From: Paenibacillus sp. FJAT-26967 | Lineage (GTDB): Bacteria; Bacillota; Bacilli; Paenibacillales; NBRC-103111 | Assembly: GCF_001541095.1 (NCBI RefSeq) | Contig: NZ_LMXH01000004.1 | Coordinates: 248,001-312,000 of the forward strand | DNA: 64,000 nt | Direction of reading: 5' to 3' | Shown: positions 1 through 7,946 of the stretch, one piece after another | How the letters are laid out: every line of letters begins with the position of its first letter | Position numbering within the stretch: position 1 is the first letter of the stretch | The notes under the pieces: generated by a model | The model's input: only the letters and a program-made list of their open reading frames with translations | What the model was told of the DNA's origin: nothing | Databases searched by the model: none | Made by a program: the position numbers and the translations under genes

Positions 1-1
1 T

Positions 2-631
2 TCCGAGATTTCGAGAAAAGACGAAATTTTCGTCTCCAACACCGGATTTATCTCTATCGCAGGCGGTAAATTGACAGGCTACCGTAAAATGGCGGAGACG
101 GTTGTGAATCTGGTAGTATCTCAGCTTCAAGCGGATGGCGGCGTCAACGTATCCGGCTGCCAGACCAAGACCATGACAATCTCCGGCGGGGATGTAGGCG
201 GATCCGCGCGTTTCCCGGCTTTCCTGGAGTCCAAAGTAGCCGAAGGCAAGAAGCTGGGCCTGTCGACTGATGAGGCCAAGGTACTTACACACCGTTATGG
301 CTCTAACATTGATGCTATATATAAGCTGATCAAGAGCCGTAAAGCAGAAGCGGAAGCTAACAAAATGCCGGTTTCCCTGTTTGCCTCTCTCGTATATTCC
401 ATTGAGCAGGAAATGACATTGAAGCCATCTGACTTCTTCGTACGCCGTACGGGCGCAGTATTCTTCAACATCGATTGGGTCAGAACATGGAAAGAAGCGG
501 TTATCACCTACATGGCTGCACGTTTCAAATGGTCTGAAGACAAGCGCCAAGCCTACACGCAAGAACTGGAACGCGATCTTCACGATGCTGTCGTGCCGAT
601 TGACGAGAAGGTTCCGGCAGGCGTCCGCTAA
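2..631 (+). CDS. glpD: aerobic glycerol-3-phosphate dehydrogenase, C-terminal part (5' truncated by window)
   Basis: This FAD enzyme oxidises sn-glycerol 3-phosphate to dihydroxyacetone phosphate and feeds electrons to menaquinone at the inner face of the membrane. The reading frame is open from base 2 and gives 209 codons of an enzyme usually about 555 residues long, so the N-terminal FAD-binding half lies outside the window. The first visible stretch contains FISIAGGKLTGYRKMAE, the well-conserved segment that ends the DAO fold in GlpD. The C-terminal helical domain follows, including the conserved VRRTGAVFF-type segment. A strong terminator lies directly downstream, so this is the last gene of its transcript. 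The identity is secure; only the 5' end is missing. Confidence 0.93.
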   Translation, partial: SEISRKDEIFVSNTGFISIAGGKLTGYRKMAETVVNLVVSQLQADGGVNVSGCQTKTMTISGGDVGGSARFPAFLESKVAEGKKLGLSTDEAKVLTHRYGSNIDAIYKLIKSRKAEAEANKMPVSLFASLVYSIEQEMTLKPSDFFVRRTGAVFFNIDWVRTWKEAVITYMAARFKWSEDKRQAYTQELERDLHDAVVPIDEKVPAGVR

Positions 632-655
632 GAAAAGGATACACACAAATGCGAG

Positions 656-690
656 AGGCTCTTCCCGATTGAGTGGGAAGAGCCTTTATT
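656..690 (+). terminator. rho-independent terminator after glpD
   Basis: Perfect 11-bp stem, AGGCTCTTCCC (656-666) with GGGAAGAGCCT (675-685), an 8-base loop, then TTATTTG. It lies 24 bases after the glpD stop codon. Confidence 0.9.
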
Positions 691-733
691 TGTCGGCCGG
701 GCAACGAAGAGCTATAGAGGTGAAGCTCGTCAG

Positions 734-795
734 TTGACTGGGCAGGTAATATTTGCTATAGTTCTTCTGTTGAATAATTCTATAGTAGAACTATA
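734..795 (+). promoter_or_regulatory. sigma-A promoter with overlapping palindromic operator for the marR-mmpL operon
   Basis: A clear promoter is visible: TTGACT (734-739), 17-base spacer, TATAGT (757-762). The -10 box is also the left half of an inverted repeat, TATAGTTCT (757-765) with AGAACTATA (787-795). Inside this is a second, tighter dyad, TTCTA-TAG-TAGAA (778-790). Nested dyads over the -10 box and start region are what an autorepressing MarR protein would bind. That role is inference; the repeats themselves are read directly. Confidence 0.75.
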
Positions 796-855
796 TGATT
801 GTCGAACAATCTGTATAACCGTATGCATCTGACAGAAAGACAGGAAGGAGAAGTT

Positions 856-1320
856 ATGGACGAGAAAATATTAGCCGATGTTATTGTCCGGTATGAGAAC
901 GCCTCTTTTACCGTGAACCGCCGGATCAATGCCATGATCAAGGACGGGATGCCGGAGGGATTGACGCTGGAGCAATATGGTACGCTGAAGTATCTGCAAG
1001 GCCATGACAGAAGTACCTCCTCCGAGCTTGCGAGTATTTTTTGCGTCGGTAAAAGCTCGATTACCGCAATAATTACGCGCTTATTCGATAAGCAGCTCAT
1101 CACCAGGCAGCCGGACGATAAAGACCGCCGCGTCACGTATCTGTCTCTGACCGATAAAGGCGGGGCAGCTGTTGATGCGATGCATGACAAAATCAAAGAG
1201 ATGCTGGGGACTGTCATTCAGCATTTTGAGGAACACGAAGCCATAGCCTTTGTAGAGACATTCGAGAAGCTGGCTCAAGTATTGGTTCAGCCGGATGAGG
1301 GGGATATAGAGAAGAAATGA
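856..1320 (+). CDS. MarR-family transcriptional regulator
   Basis: A 154-residue winged-helix regulator, probably the local repressor of the efflux pump behind it. The central part reads as a MarR DNA-binding domain: helices around residues 35-85 (LTLEQYGTLKYL, SSELASIF, GKSSITAIITRLFDKQL) and the wing RQPDDKDRRVTYLSLTDKG. The start at 856 is chosen over the upstream ATG at 799 because CAGGAAGGAGAAGTT places a good ribosome site in front of it. The last codons overlap the mmpL start (ATGA), so the two genes are translationally coupled. The promoter ahead carries a nested palindrome suited to autoregulation. The arrangement resembles ydgG-ydgH of B. subtilis. The ligand cannot be read from sequence. 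Confidence 0.9.
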   Translation: MDEKILADVIVRYENASFTVNRRINAMIKDGMPEGLTLEQYGTLKYLQGHDRSTSSELASIFCVGKSSITAIITRLFDKQLITRQPDDKDRRVTYLSLTDKGGAAVDAMHDKIKEMLGTVIQHFEEHEAIAFVETFEKLAQVLVQPDEGDIEKK

Positions 1321-4300
1321 GAACCGTATTGAAATTTAAGTGGCTGGTGCTGGTGCTTTGGATTGCCGTGGCGGCAGGGTTGTTCCTCACCGCACCGAAC
1401 ATGGAGAACCTGGTACGTGAGAAAGGGCAGATTACCGTACCGGATGGGTACTCTTCTACTACTGCCTCCAAACTGATTGAAGAAATGAAGAAGGGCACAA
1501 AGGAAGTGGCGGGGGAAGAATCTTCTGTGCTCGTGTTTCATAGCGAGAATAAACTGACGGACGCCGAGCTGGCTGAGATTAAGCGGGGGACGGAGAAGCT
1601 TAAGAACGCCAAGGATTCGGCGGGCGTCACTACGGTGAATACGCATTTTGATAACAAAGAGCTGGAAAAGCAAATGGTGTCCAAGGACGGGAAAACAGTT
1701 CTTGTTCTGGTGAACACAACCCCGAATGACCGGGAGCCTAAAGAGATCAGCGAGGCGCTGTACAAAGAGGTCTCTGACATTAAGGTAGAGCACTATTACA
1801 CCGGCAACTGGCTCATTCAAGAGGATGTTATGGCGAGCTCCCAAGAAGGGCTCAAGAAGACAGAATTTATTACCGTATTTTTTATCCTTGGTATTTTGTT
1901 TGTGGTATTCCGCTCGGCAGTAGCTCCTTTCATTCCGCTGCTGACGGTCGGATTCAGCTATCTGGCCTCACAATCTGTTGTAGCATTTCTTGTGGAATAC
2001 GCGGGTTTCCCGCTATCGAACTTCACTCAAATTTTCCTTGTCGCCGTATTGTTCGGTATCGGAACGGATTATTGTATTCTGCTGATCAGCCGGTTTAAGG
2101 AAGAATTGGCACATCACCAAGGCGATACGACAGAAGCGATTGTCGCTACGTATAAAACAGCGGGTAAAACGGTATTTTTCTCCGGTCTTGCCGTACTGGT
2201 CGGGTTCGCTTCCATCGGCTTATCTACGTTTGTTCTCTACCGCTCCGCGGTGGCGGTTGCCGTAGGCGTTGCGGTCATGCTGGTGGCGCTCAACACTCTC
2301 GTGCCATTCTTTATGGCAGTGCTAGGCAAGGCGATTTTCTGGCCTGCCAAGGGCTCACTGGAGCACAAACCAAGCCGATTGTGGGGCGCGGTAGGTAACT
2401 TCTCGCTGAAGCGTCCGCTCTGGGCGCTGGCCATTCTGGCGGTTATTATCGTGCCGTTCCTGGTGGCGTATAAAGGAACCACATCTTTCAATTCGCTTGA
2501 TGAAGTCGGAGACAAATACGATTCCGTCAAAGCGTTCAATATAATCTCCGACAGCTTCGGACCAGGGGATTCTCTCCCATCAACGGTCGTGGTGAAGACC
2601 GACAAGCCGCTCGACAATGCGGACGGACTGGCAGCAGCCGAGCAGGTAACGCGGGAGCTTGCCAAGGTCGACGGCGTCAAAAGCGTACGAAGCGTGACCC
2701 GTCCAACCGGCGATGCGCTGGATGACCTGCAGGTCACGAAGCAGGCGCAGCAGCTGGAGGACGGAATCGGCAAGAGCGGCAGCGGTCTTGGCGAGATCGG
2801 CAAAGGCCTCGCCGAGGCAAGCAGCGCGCTCAGCGCCAATGCGCCGAAGCTGAATGAAGCCGCCAGCGGCGCCGGCAAGCTTGTCGAGGGCACGGATGCC
2901 CTCAAGGCGGGCGTCGTCCAGCTCGGCGACGGGCTGAAGCAGCTCGAGCAGGGACTGCGCAGCGGTTCCGCCGGAGCGGGTGAACTGCGCTCGGGTCTCG
3001 CGCAGGCCAAGGCAAGCGCCGATCAGCTGGCGGCTGCAGCAAGCGAGCTGCTCGGCAGCTACAAGCAGATCGGCGGCGGTCTGAGCGACCTGTCCAAGGG
3101 ATACGGGCAGGTTGCCGCGCAGGCATCCGGTCTCGCTCAAGGGCTGGAGGGCGTAGGTCAGGGACTCAGCGGCCTCGCGCAGAAATATCCGGAGCTGCAG
3201 AATGACCCTGACTACGCGAAGACTCAGGGTACTGTGACTCAGCTGCAGGCAGGGGCTGTGCAGCTCGGCGAAGGCCTCAAGCAGCTGAATCAGCAGCTCG
3301 CGGGTGCGGCGGGCGGTCTTCAGCAGGCGAACGCCGGCTTCGAGAAGGCCGCTGGCGGCCAGACTGCGCTGGCTCAAGGGCTCGGCGAGCTCGTGAACGG
3401 CATCGCCAAGCTGCAGGCGGGCATCGACCAGGCCGCTAATGGCCAAGGCCAGATCGTCTCGAAGCTGCCCGCGATGACGAAGGGCTTCGACGAGCTGTCC
3501 GCCGGGCAGAAGGAGCTCCAGCAGGGCTTCGCGCAGGTCAATGGCCAGCTGGGCGAATTGACAGGCGGGCTGCAGCAAAGCGCGGATGGCCTCTCACAGG
3601 TGGAGGGCGGTTTGAAATCAGCTCAGGATTATTTGAACGAGCTGGCGTCGGCCCCGAACAAGCAGCTTAGCGGCTGGTTTATTCCGAATGAGGCGCTGCA
3701 GAATGCCGACTTCCAGTCTGCGCTGGATGCTTACATGTCGGAAGATCGCAAGATTGCCAAGTTCGACGTCGTGTTCGAAGGCAATCCGTACGAGATCGAG
3801 ACGATGGAGCAATCCGCCCAGCTGACCGCGGCAGTGGAGCGGGCGCTCAAAGGCACGGGCCTGGAGAATGCCACTTACGCGGTAGATGGCGTAACGAGCA
3901 TGAACAACGATTTGCGTAATATCTCTGCAGCGGATTATTCCCGCACGGCGATTCTGATGATCATCGGAATTGCGCTGATTCTGATCGTGCTGTTCCGCTC
4001 TATCGTGATGCCGATCTACCTGATCCTGTCACTTTTATTGACCTTCTACACGTCGATGGCGATTACGGAAGTGATTTTCGTCCGTATGCTAGGCTATTCG
4101 GGCATCAGCTGGGCCGTGCCGTTCTTTGGCTTCGTGATGCTGATGGCGCTCGGTATCGACTACAGTATCTTCCTGATGGACCGTTTTAAAGAATACAAGC
4201 ATTTGTCTCCGCAGCAGGCTATTCTGGAAGCGATGAAGAACATGGGGACGGTTATTATGTCCGCTGCTCTTATTCTCGGCGGTACGTTCGCCGCCATGCT

Positions 4301-4505
4301 TCCGTCAGGTGTTATGTCCTTGCTGCAGATTGCTACAATCGTCTTGTGCGGGCTGTTCATGTATGCGCTAATCATGCTGCCGTTGTTTATTCCGGTAATG
4401 GTCCGTATGTTCGGGCCTGCGAACTTTTGGCCGTTTATGAGCAGTCGTGACCGCGAGAGCGGCACAGGGGATCATTCGGATTCTCACACGCACGGAATGC
4501 ATTAG
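1317..4505 (+). CDS. MMPL/RND-family membrane transporter (YdgH-like)
   Basis: A 1062-residue efflux or lipid transporter of the MMPL type. One membrane helix near residues 8-25 precedes a soluble loop. A helix bundle at about 180-345 holds the conserved GTDYCILLISRF motif, and a second bundle at about 880-1035 holds the matching GIDYSIFLMDRFKEY motif. These paired GxDY segments are the proton-relay signature of the family. Between the halves sits a very large extracytoplasmic region (about 385-880) dominated by irregular repeats of the type GLxQLxxG, rich in Gln, Gly, Ala and Leu and probably a long helical stalk. It is co-transcribed with, and overlaps, the MarR gene, which suggests drug- or toxin-inducible expression. 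The substrate is unknown. A terminator follows at once. Confidence 0.9.
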   Translation: MRTVLKFKWLVLVLWIAVAAGLFLTAPNMENLVREKGQITVPDGYSSTTASKLIEEMKKGTKEVAGEESSVLVFHSENKLTDAELAEIKRGTEKLKNAKDSAGVTTVNTHFDNKELEKQMVSKDGKTVLVLVNTTPNDREPKEISEALYKEVSDIKVEHYYTGNWLIQEDVMASSQEGLKKTEFITVFFILGILFVVFRSAVAPFIPLLTVGFSYLASQSVVAFLVEYAGFPLSNFTQIFLVAVLFGIGTDYCILLISRFKEELAHHQGDTTEAIVATYKTAGKTVFFSGLAVLVGFASIGLSTFVLYRSAVAVAVGVAVMLVALNTLVPFFMAVLGKAIFWPAKGSLEHKPSRLWGAVGNFSLKRPLWALAILAVIIVPFLVAYKGTTSFNSLDEVGDKYDSVKAFNIISDSFGPGDSLPSTVVVKTDKPLDNADGLAAAEQVTRELAKVDGVKSVRSVTRPTGDALDDLQVTKQAQQLEDGIGKSGSGLGEIGKGLAEASSALSANAPKLNEAASGAGKLVEGTDALKAGVVQLGDGLKQLEQGLRSGSAGAGELRSGLAQAKASADQLAAAASELLGSYKQIGGGLSDLSKGYGQVAAQASGLAQGLEGVGQGLSGLAQKYPELQNDPDYAKTQGTVTQLQAGAVQLGEGLKQLNQQLAGAAGGLQQANAGFEKAAGGQTALAQGLGELVNGIAKLQAGIDQAANGQGQIVSKLPAMTKGFDELSAGQKELQQGFAQVNGQLGELTGGLQQSADGLSQVEGGLKSAQDYLNELASAPNKQLSGWFIPNEALQNADFQSALDAYMSEDRKIAKFDVVFEGNPYEIETMEQSAQLTAAVERALKGTGLENATYAVDGVTSMNNDLRNISAADYSRTAILMIIGIALILIVLFRSIVMPIYLILSLLLTFYTSMAITEVIFVRMLGYSGISWAVPFFGFVMLMALGIDYSIFLMDRFKEYKHLSPQQAILEAMKNMGTVIMSAALILGGTFAAMLPSGVMSLLQIATIVLCGLFMYALIMLPLFIPVMVRMFGPANFWPFMSSRDRESGTGDHSDSHTHGMH

Positions 4506-4521
4506 TTTTGTAAGTTAAAGA

Positions 4522-4555
4522 AGCGTCTTTCCCGGTCGGGGAAAGGCGCTTTTTA
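4522..4555 (+). terminator. terminator of the marR-mmpL operon
   Basis: Stem AGCGTCTTTCCC (4522-4533) with GGGAAAGGCGCT (4539-4550), followed by TTTTT. It is 17 bases after the mmpL stop. Confidence 0.88.
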
Positions 4556-4602
4556 AATAATTCTCGACAGACTTATTGATCCGTGAAAGTAAGATCCGGT
4601 TG

Positions 4603-5157
4603 TCAGCTTGGAAAAAAGGCGGAAGAAATGCGGGAAGCGGAGCGGACAATCGCATCACGGTCAAAATATTCGATCAGGTAAAACCAGCACGAATCTCCCC
4701 CCATAATTTTATATTTTTTCATAAGGTAGGTGGGAGCGCTCAGGGGATGCGCGGAAAATGCCTCCATGTTAATTCTGTGCTCGATTCCTGTCTCCGTTAT
4801 TTCCCTCCGGGTCGGATAGTCCGCCAGCAGTTTGCCGAGCGGAAACTGCCGGTTATCGAGCTGCCGGGCCAGATCGGCGGGGAGCGCCAGCAGGTTCGCA
4901 TATACAATATTGTAAGATAACACACTGCCGTACAAAGTTAAGCTTGAAAGGCGTCTGATGAATTGCCTGCCATCCGGAAAAGCTTGCCGGACTTCCTCCG
5001 GAATGCATTCCGGAGCTGCCCGGTCATGTTCATAGACATGAATATTGACCTGATTACGGACTATAATCTCAATTGTGCGGGTTGTCGTTCCGTCCGTATG
5101 TAATAGAAGATCTGTAATTAAGCTCTGTTCCTGCTCATTGTCCGTGTAGATTGTCAT
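4603..5157 (-). CDS. chorismate pyruvate-lyase-like (UbiC/DUF98-type) protein
   Basis: A 184-residue soluble protein. The middle (about residues 70-125) has the layout of the chorismate-lyase/UTRA fold: a conserved Arg-rich strand (FIRRLSSLTLYG), a strand ending in YANLLALP, and the segment QFPLGKLLADYPTRREI with the PLG turn typical of UbiC-like proteins. True UbiC splits chorismate into 4-hydroxybenzoate and pyruvate. Gram-positive relatives are mostly uncharacterised, and this one has no ubiquinone genes nearby, so the reaction is uncertain. The start is supported by AAAGGAGGGTC directly before ATG. It stands alone, convergent with the mmpL operon. It could instead be a ligand-sensing protein of the same fold without catalytic activity. 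Confidence 0.6.
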   Translation of the reverse strand: MTIYTDNEQEQSLITDLLLHTDGTTTRTIEIIVRNQVNIHVYEHDRAAPECIPEEVRQAFPDGRQFIRRLSSLTLYGSVLSYNIVYANLLALPADLARQLDNRQFPLGKLLADYPTRREITETGIEHRINMEAFSAHPLSAPTYLMKKYKIMGGDSCWFYLIEYFDRDAIVRSASRISSAFFPS

Positions 5158-5559
5158 GACCCTCCTTTGCTATCTGTTTCTTACTATTGATTATATATAA
5201 AATAGTTAAATTTTCAAATTATTAGTAGGTATCTAGGGAGCGATATTTACTTTTATTAACAGAGAAGCTAATGAGGAGAGGGCACCCATAGGTTTATCAT
5301 AAATTTTTTGTAAGATTGAGCGCTGAAAAGGTTAGAATATGAGGCCTCCGCCGACTTCATACGGGTGTGGTTTGTATGATTTATCGCGGGGTATTGCCAG
5401 AGAGGACTGTTGATAATGAGCGGGTACCCTCTAGCTTTTTAAGAATTTATTAACTCGTGTGAGATTGATAGTTGCGGTCCGTTTATACAATAAAATATTA
5501 TATTATCCTGGAAAATAATAATTTTATCTATGCATGCAGGTAAAAAGGAGGGATGAACC

Positions 5560-5613
5560 ATGGACACTCCGGCGGGACCGAACGAATTGAATAATTCGAA
5601 GTTTCGCTTCTAG
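5560..5613 (+). CDS. possible 17-residue peptide or 5' piece of a frameshifted small membrane protein
   Basis: An ATG at 5560 follows an excellent ribosome site (AAAAAGGAGGGATGAACC) and opens a 17-codon frame ending in TAG. In the +1 frame, overlapping the end and running to a TGA at 5732, is a continuous stretch that reads GILAHLLAAGFGAFIHVLGL and onwards to TGINKK. This is a plausible membrane helix with a basic tail but has no start of its own. Either the 17-mer is a real peptide, or one base change has split a gene of about 57 codons. No family is recognised. Confidence 0.35.
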   Translation: MDTPAGPNELNNSKFRF

Positions 5614-5726
5614 CTGCAAAGGAATTCTGGCTCATCTCTTAGCTGCAGGATTTGGTGCTTTTATACATGTGCTTGGGCTTAATGCGAAATTTTTCGCATC
5701 GCTCCTCATTATTACCGGGATTAACA

Positions 5727-5756
5727 AAAAATGACCCGCAAGAGGGTCACTTTTGT
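5727..5756 (-). terminator. bidirectional terminator, probably ending the ABC exporter operon
   Basis: TGACCC (5732-5737) and GGGTCA (5744-5749) form a short stem. On the minus strand it is followed by a run of six T, which suits the exporter operon ending at 5946. On the plus strand it is followed by CTTTTGTT, so it may also end a small plus-strand transcript. Confidence 0.65.
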
Positions 5757-5945
5757 TCAAAGTGTTCTTCTTACGGGTCACAGTTCAACCGGAGGGGTTG
5801 CGCTTGCTTGTATCCGGTTAAAGAAAAGCTCGTCCGGCACGAGCAGAACTTCTGAGGTCTTGGCCGCGGGTAGAGCAGAGGCAAGTACGAATGAGTCCGG
5901 TCTATGGGGCTCTAGTTTAGCTATAAAGGACATTTTTCGCGCATC

Positions 5946-7946
5946 TTACACGACTTCACGAAATTGGCTGCTATAGAGGTCATAGTAGAATCCCCGGGCG
6001 TTCAGAAGCTCTTCGTGAGTGCCCCGCTCGATGATTCTCCCGCTGCTTAGCACCAGAATCAGATCCGCATCGCGGATCGTGCTGAGCCGGTGGGCGATGA
6101 CGAAGCTGGTCCGTCCTGTCATCAGTAAGCCCATCGCTTCCTGGATGTGCATCTCCGTGCGGGTATCTACGCTGCTTGTGGCCTCATCCAGGATGAGGAT
6201 AGCCGGATCGGCGAGAATAGCCCTCGCGATCGTGATAAGCTGCCGCTGTCCATGGCTCAGGTTGCTTCCCTCGGCAGAGAGAACCGAGTCGTATCCCTGC
6301 GGCAGCTTGCGGATGAAGCTGTCCGCGTTAGCCAGCCTGGCGGCAGCTTCTACCTCTTCGTCGGTGGCATCGAGCCGTCCGTACCGGATATTCTCGCGCA
6401 GCGTGTCGGAGAAGAGGTAGGCGTCCTGGAGGACGATGCCCAGCTGGCTGCGCAGGAAGCTTTTATCCAGATGGCGGATATCCTCATCGTCGATAGTAAT
6501 ACTGCCCTGGTCAATGTCGTAGAACCGGGTGAGCAGATTGACAATCGTGGTTTTGCCTGCTCCGGTCGGTCCCACTAATGCGATGGTATCTCCGGGATTT
6601 GCCGTAAAGGTCACATCAGAGAGAATAGGTGATTCCTTGTGATAGGAGAAGGAAACGTTCTTGAACTCGACTTTGCCCGCCAGCGGCTGTAACGGAGCGG
6701 CCGTACCAGTCGGTGCTTTTCCGTTCTGCACCTCACCCATCCCTGTGGTAAGTGCCGCGGACCGGCCGTCAGCAGACTCTGTAATCGGCTTCGAATCCCT
6801 TCCCGTTAATTCCCTTGAGACCGTTCCAGTGTACGTATCTGCTCCGCTTTCACCGCTCGTATATTCCGTCTTTTCATCCAGCACCTCAAAGACTCTTTCA
6901 GCTCCCGCAATTCCGGATTGGATCAGGTTGTATTGATTCGCCAATTCGTTGATGGGACGTGTAAATTGCCTGGAATAGTTGAGGAAGCTGACAATGATTC
7001 CAAGCGTCGTCCAGCCGTTGATAACCATCCAGCCCCCTATAGCCGCGATGAGTGCGAAGCTGAAGTTGTTCACGACGTTATTGAACGGACCGACCATGCC
7101 CGAATAAATCTGGGCTTGAGTACCCGCTTTGCGAAGCGCTGCATTGATAGTATTAAACTGGGCAGCCGCCTGTTCTTCCCGTCGGAGCACTTTAACGACT
7201 TTTTGGCCGGATATGATTTCTTCGATAAAGCCGTTCAGTTCTCCTAAATTCTTCTGTTGGCTTTTAAAATGGCTCCGCGTCCGCTTGGAAATTTGTCCCG
7301 TGAGGAAAATAATGAGCGGAATAGAAGCCAGGCTGACAAGGGTCAGCCATACATTCATCGCCAGCATGAAGGCCAGAGAGCCGATAATGGTAACCACGCT
7401 GGTCATCAGCTGAATCAGGCTCTGGTTCAGAGTATTGGATACATTCTCGATATCGTTCGTCGTCCGGCTCATAAGCTCTCCATGCGTTCTGTTGTCAAAA
7501 AACTTAAGCGGCAGCTTCTGAAGATGGGTGAACAGGTCTTGCCGGAGGCTTCCTACGGTACGCTGCGTGACTCCGGCCATCACATAGGCCTGGAACCACA
7601 GCATGGCGCTGCTGAACACATAGAGGCCCAGCAGCAGGAAGCAGAGCCGGAGAAGTCCGGGGTAATCCCGGGGAATGATGTAGGCGTCTATGGCTCTGCC
7701 GAGCAGATAAGGGGCGATTAAGCCCGCACCGGCACTTAGCACCGTTAGAATGATAACGGTAATCAGACCTTTACGCTGGCGGCCCAGATACCGGCTCAGC
7801 CGGCTGAGTGTCGCACCCGTATTCTTGGGGCGGACTTTGGGCAGCACACGGGAGCCGCCGTGAGCGGAGCCGCGCCCGGGTCCGCCCCCCATAGCGTCTG
7901 CCGAACTGCCGGATTCGGAGCGGCTGCGGTTAGTTTCATCCGCCAT
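5946..7946 (-). CDS. ABC exporter half-transporter, catalytic subunit of a heterodimer
   Basis: A 666-residue membrane-spanning ATPase exporting drugs, lipids or peptides. The N-terminal tail is hydrophilic and Ser/Gly-rich (residues 1-45). Six membrane helices follow, then the ATPase with Walker A GPTGAGKTT, Q-loop LQDAYLFS, Walker B ILILDEATSSVD with the catalytic Glu, and H-loop IAHRLS. The signature is LSHGQRQ, with His in place of the usual Gly. Its partner at 7936-9675 has the opposite defects, so together they build one active and one degenerate ATP site. About 65 low-complexity residues (roughly 355-425) separate the membrane and ATPase parts, longer than usual. The start has AAAGGAGGAAGTTATTC before it and overlaps the partner gene by 11 bases, so the two are coupled. 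Confidence 0.92.
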   Translation of the reverse strand: MADETNRSRSESGSSADAMGGGPGRGSAHGGSRVLPKVRPKNTGATLSRLSRYLGRQRKGLITVIILTVLSAGAGLIAPYLLGRAIDAYIIPRDYPGLLRLCFLLLGLYVFSSAMLWFQAYVMAGVTQRTVGSLRQDLFTHLQKLPLKFFDNRTHGELMSRTTNDIENVSNTLNQSLIQLMTSVVTIIGSLAFMLAMNVWLTLVSLASIPLIIFLTGQISKRTRSHFKSQQKNLGELNGFIEEIISGQKVVKVLRREEQAAAQFNTINAALRKAGTQAQIYSGMVGPFNNVVNNFSFALIAAIGGWMVINGWTTLGIIVSFLNYSRQFTRPINELANQYNLIQSGIAGAERVFEVLDEKTEYTSGESGADTYTGTVSRELTGRDSKPITESADGRSAALTTGMGEVQNGKAPTGTAAPLQPLAGKVEFKNVSFSYHKESPILSDVTFTANPGDTIALVGPTGAGKTTIVNLLTRFYDIDQGSITIDDEDIRHLDKSFLRSQLGIVLQDAYLFSDTLRENIRYGRLDATDEEVEAAARLANADSFIRKLPQGYDSVLSAEGSNLSHGQRQLITIARAILADPAILILDEATSSVDTRTEMHIQEAMGLLMTGRTSFVIAHRLSTIRDADLILVLSSGRIIERGTHEELLNARGFYYDLYSSQFREVV

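Larger units (their letters stand above)
5158..5945. other. 788-base gap with no full-size gene
   Basis: Between the chorismate-lyase-like gene and the ABC exporter operon the sequence is AT-rich up to about 5550. It then holds a short ORF with a strong ribosome site (listed separately), a hydrophobic frame without a start, and a bidirectional hairpin. The remaining open frames up to 5945 have no ribosome sites and no family resemblance. This may be the remains of a degraded gene. Confidence 0.5.

Noticed and set aside
2580-3578. 332-codon open frame on the minus strand
   Set aside because: Mirror of the GLxQL repeats in the MMPL loop; Leu-rich translation is a direct result of the repeated coding strand.
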